A stretch of DNA of 6,629 bases from contig CANRPV010000079.1 of NCBI GenBank assembly GCA_947632575.1, positions 1 through 6,629 of the forward strand, read 5' to 3'. A program made the translations under genes and the position numbers. The notes beneath the pieces were generated by a model. That model did not search any database and had not been told where the DNA came from. It saw nothing but the letters and a program-made list of their open reading frames with translations. The DNA is from an uncultured Eggerthellaceae bacterium (GTDB lineage Bacteria; Actinomycetota; Coriobacteriia; Coriobacteriales; Eggerthellaceae). This document shows positions 6,211-6,629 of the stretch, piece by piece (position 1 is the first letter of the stretch; each line of letters opens with the position of its first letter).

Positions 6211-6263
6211 CAGTGCTATCGCAGTGCTTTTGCTGGCGAATGTCTAAGAAGATGGTCGCTTTA

Positions 6264-6390
6264 TCAGGCGAAAACCGCGAAGACGAGGAAATCGACCAAC
6301 ATAGCCATAAGAAGCAGGCTCTCAATGTTGGGATAGGTCTTGCCGTATTTCCAGTTGCTCACCGTCTGGCGTGAGACATAGATGAGTTCG
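6264..6390 (-). pseudogene. XRE-family HTH regulator remnant, copy B
   Basis: On the minus strand this encodes ELIYVSRQTVSNWKYGKTYP, then NIESLLLM and a hydrophobic tail ending at TGA (complement of 6264-6266). It is the same 3' fragment of an XRE helix-turn-helix gene as copy A, missing the same N-terminal part. It differs from copy A at 15 of 126 aligned bases with no gaps. Copy B keeps the expected Arg in YVSRQ and Tyr in KTYP but has Lys and Gly where copy A has Glu and Asp. Each copy has therefore lost different consensus residues, as expected of two drifting, non-functional pieces. Confidence 0.75.
6265..6390 (+). repeat. 126-bp direct repeat, right copy (pairs with 111-236)
   Basis: This is the second copy of the repeat, at a constant offset of 6154 bases from the first. 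It starts 54 bases after the permease 2 stop and ends where the unrelated orphan tail begins. Recombination between the copies would remove the whole intervening module as a circle of about 6.15 kb, or could have inserted it. Confidence 0.85.
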
Positions 6391-6446
6391 ACCCTATTAC
6401 AATCTTGGAACAAGCTTTCATTGAGTTGGGGGAGGTTCCTGCTTGA
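6387..6446 (+). pseudogene. Orphan C-terminal tail of an unidentified gene
   Basis: From the edge of the repeat a frame reads FDPITILEQAFIELGEVPA and stops at TGA 6444-6446. The composition looks protein-like, but I do not recognise the family. Upstream the frame is closed by TGA at 6372-6374 inside the repeat, so it has no start of its own. Its stop overlaps the TTG start of the acetyltransferase, as expected for the last gene before it in an old operon cut by the repeat. It may also be chance. Confidence 0.3.
6431..6435 (+). promoter_or_regulatory. Shine-Dalgarno of the GNAT gene
   Basis: The run gggggagg (6428-6435) ends seven bases before the TTG at 6443. This strong, well-spaced site supports the unusual TTG start over the ATG at 6470, which has ggagg only downstream of it. 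Confidence 0.65.
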
Positions 6447-6629
6447 GCTTTGACTGCGAAATACGATTCATGAGACTGGAGGAGTATCCTCTTTTGGAGG
6501 ATTTCCTTTACGAGGCCATCTTTGTTCCGCCGGATTACGAGGGAACAGTGCCGCGATCGATCATCTATGACGATCCGATGTGCAGGGCCGCGTTCGAGGA
6601 CTTCGGCACGAGAGAGGACGACATTGCTG
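6443..6629 (+). CDS. GNAT-family N-acetyltransferase, 5' part
   Basis: The first 62 codons of a gene run off the right edge. The peptide contains IRFMRLEEYPLLEDFLYEAI, then FVPPDYEGTVPRSIIYDD and a motif AFEDFG. This beginning, with its 'YPLLEDFLYEAIF' helix and 'PRSIIYDDP', matches in style a group of GNAT enzymes found in gut Actinobacteria and Firmicutes. The acetyl-CoA-binding motif (R/Q-x-x-G-x-G/A) would lie beyond the window, so the class rests on the N-terminus alone. The substrate is unknown. The TTG start adds nine residues before M10 (6470), and those residues (SFDCEIRF) form the usual first beta strand, so TTG is preferred. Confidence 0.72.
   Translation, partial: MSFDCEIRFMRLEEYPLLEDFLYEAIFVPPDYEGTVPRSIIYDDPMCRAAFEDFGTREDDIA

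Noticed and set aside
110..6390. Composite transposon or insertion-sequence pair formed by the two repeats
   Set aside because: The repeats are only 126 bp, encode no transposase, show no convincing terminal inverted repeats and have no matching target duplications outside them.
1..6629. CRISPR array, tRNA, rRNA or riboswitch
   Set aside because: No regularly spaced repeats, cloverleaf arms or conserved aptamer-like blocks could be found by eye. The only repeat pair is the XRE fragment.

Overview
The window holds one compact regulatory and export module between stretches of broken genes. It probably comes from a moderately GC-rich, gut-type actinobacterium, with Coriobacteriia (Collinsella/Olsenella-like) as my best guess and Bifidobacterium as an alternative. 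This rests on the style of the HisKA_3 kinase, the paired ABC-2 permeases, the MerR-TipAS remnant and the XRE-type fragments. It is inference, not a database match.

Left flank (1-755): an apparent 5' end of an unidentified gene runs off the window on the minus strand (1-79). Next comes a decayed 3' fragment of an XRE-type helix-turn-helix gene on the minus strand (110-236). It abuts a plus-strand MerR/TipAS regulator that has lost its start, carries an internal deletion and is frameshifted (about 227-672). A short intergenic stretch with two small dyads (678-692 and 706-722) follows.

Core module (756-6210): two divergent transcription units share a 182-bp control region (2633-2814). To the left run a membrane histidine kinase (1448-2632) and a NarL/LuxR-type response regulator (756-1451), coupled by an ATGA overlap. 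To the right run an ABC ATPase (2815-3756) and two ABC-2-type permeases (3768-5000 and 4987-6210). The permeases overlap by 14 bases. This is the usual plan of a TCS-controlled exporter: the kinase senses a compound or envelope stress, the regulator binds near the divergent promoters, and one ATPase works with two half-permeases to export or detoxify a substrate. No substrate-biosynthesis or bacteriocin-precursor gene is visible, so the substrate cannot be named.

Right flank (6211-6629): a second copy of the XRE fragment lies in the same orientation as the first (6264-6390). A short orphan reading-frame tail follows (about 6387-6446), then the first 62 codons of a GNAT acetyltransferase that starts at a TTG with a strong Shine-Dalgarno and continues beyond the window.

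The main structural oddity is the pair of XRE fragments. They align without gaps over 126 bp (111 of 126 identical by hand count), have the same two endpoints, and sit as direct repeats on either side of the module. I see no transposase, integrase, tRNA, rRNA or CRISPR array, and no convincing evidence for a wholly new biochemical system. The module itself is recognisable.
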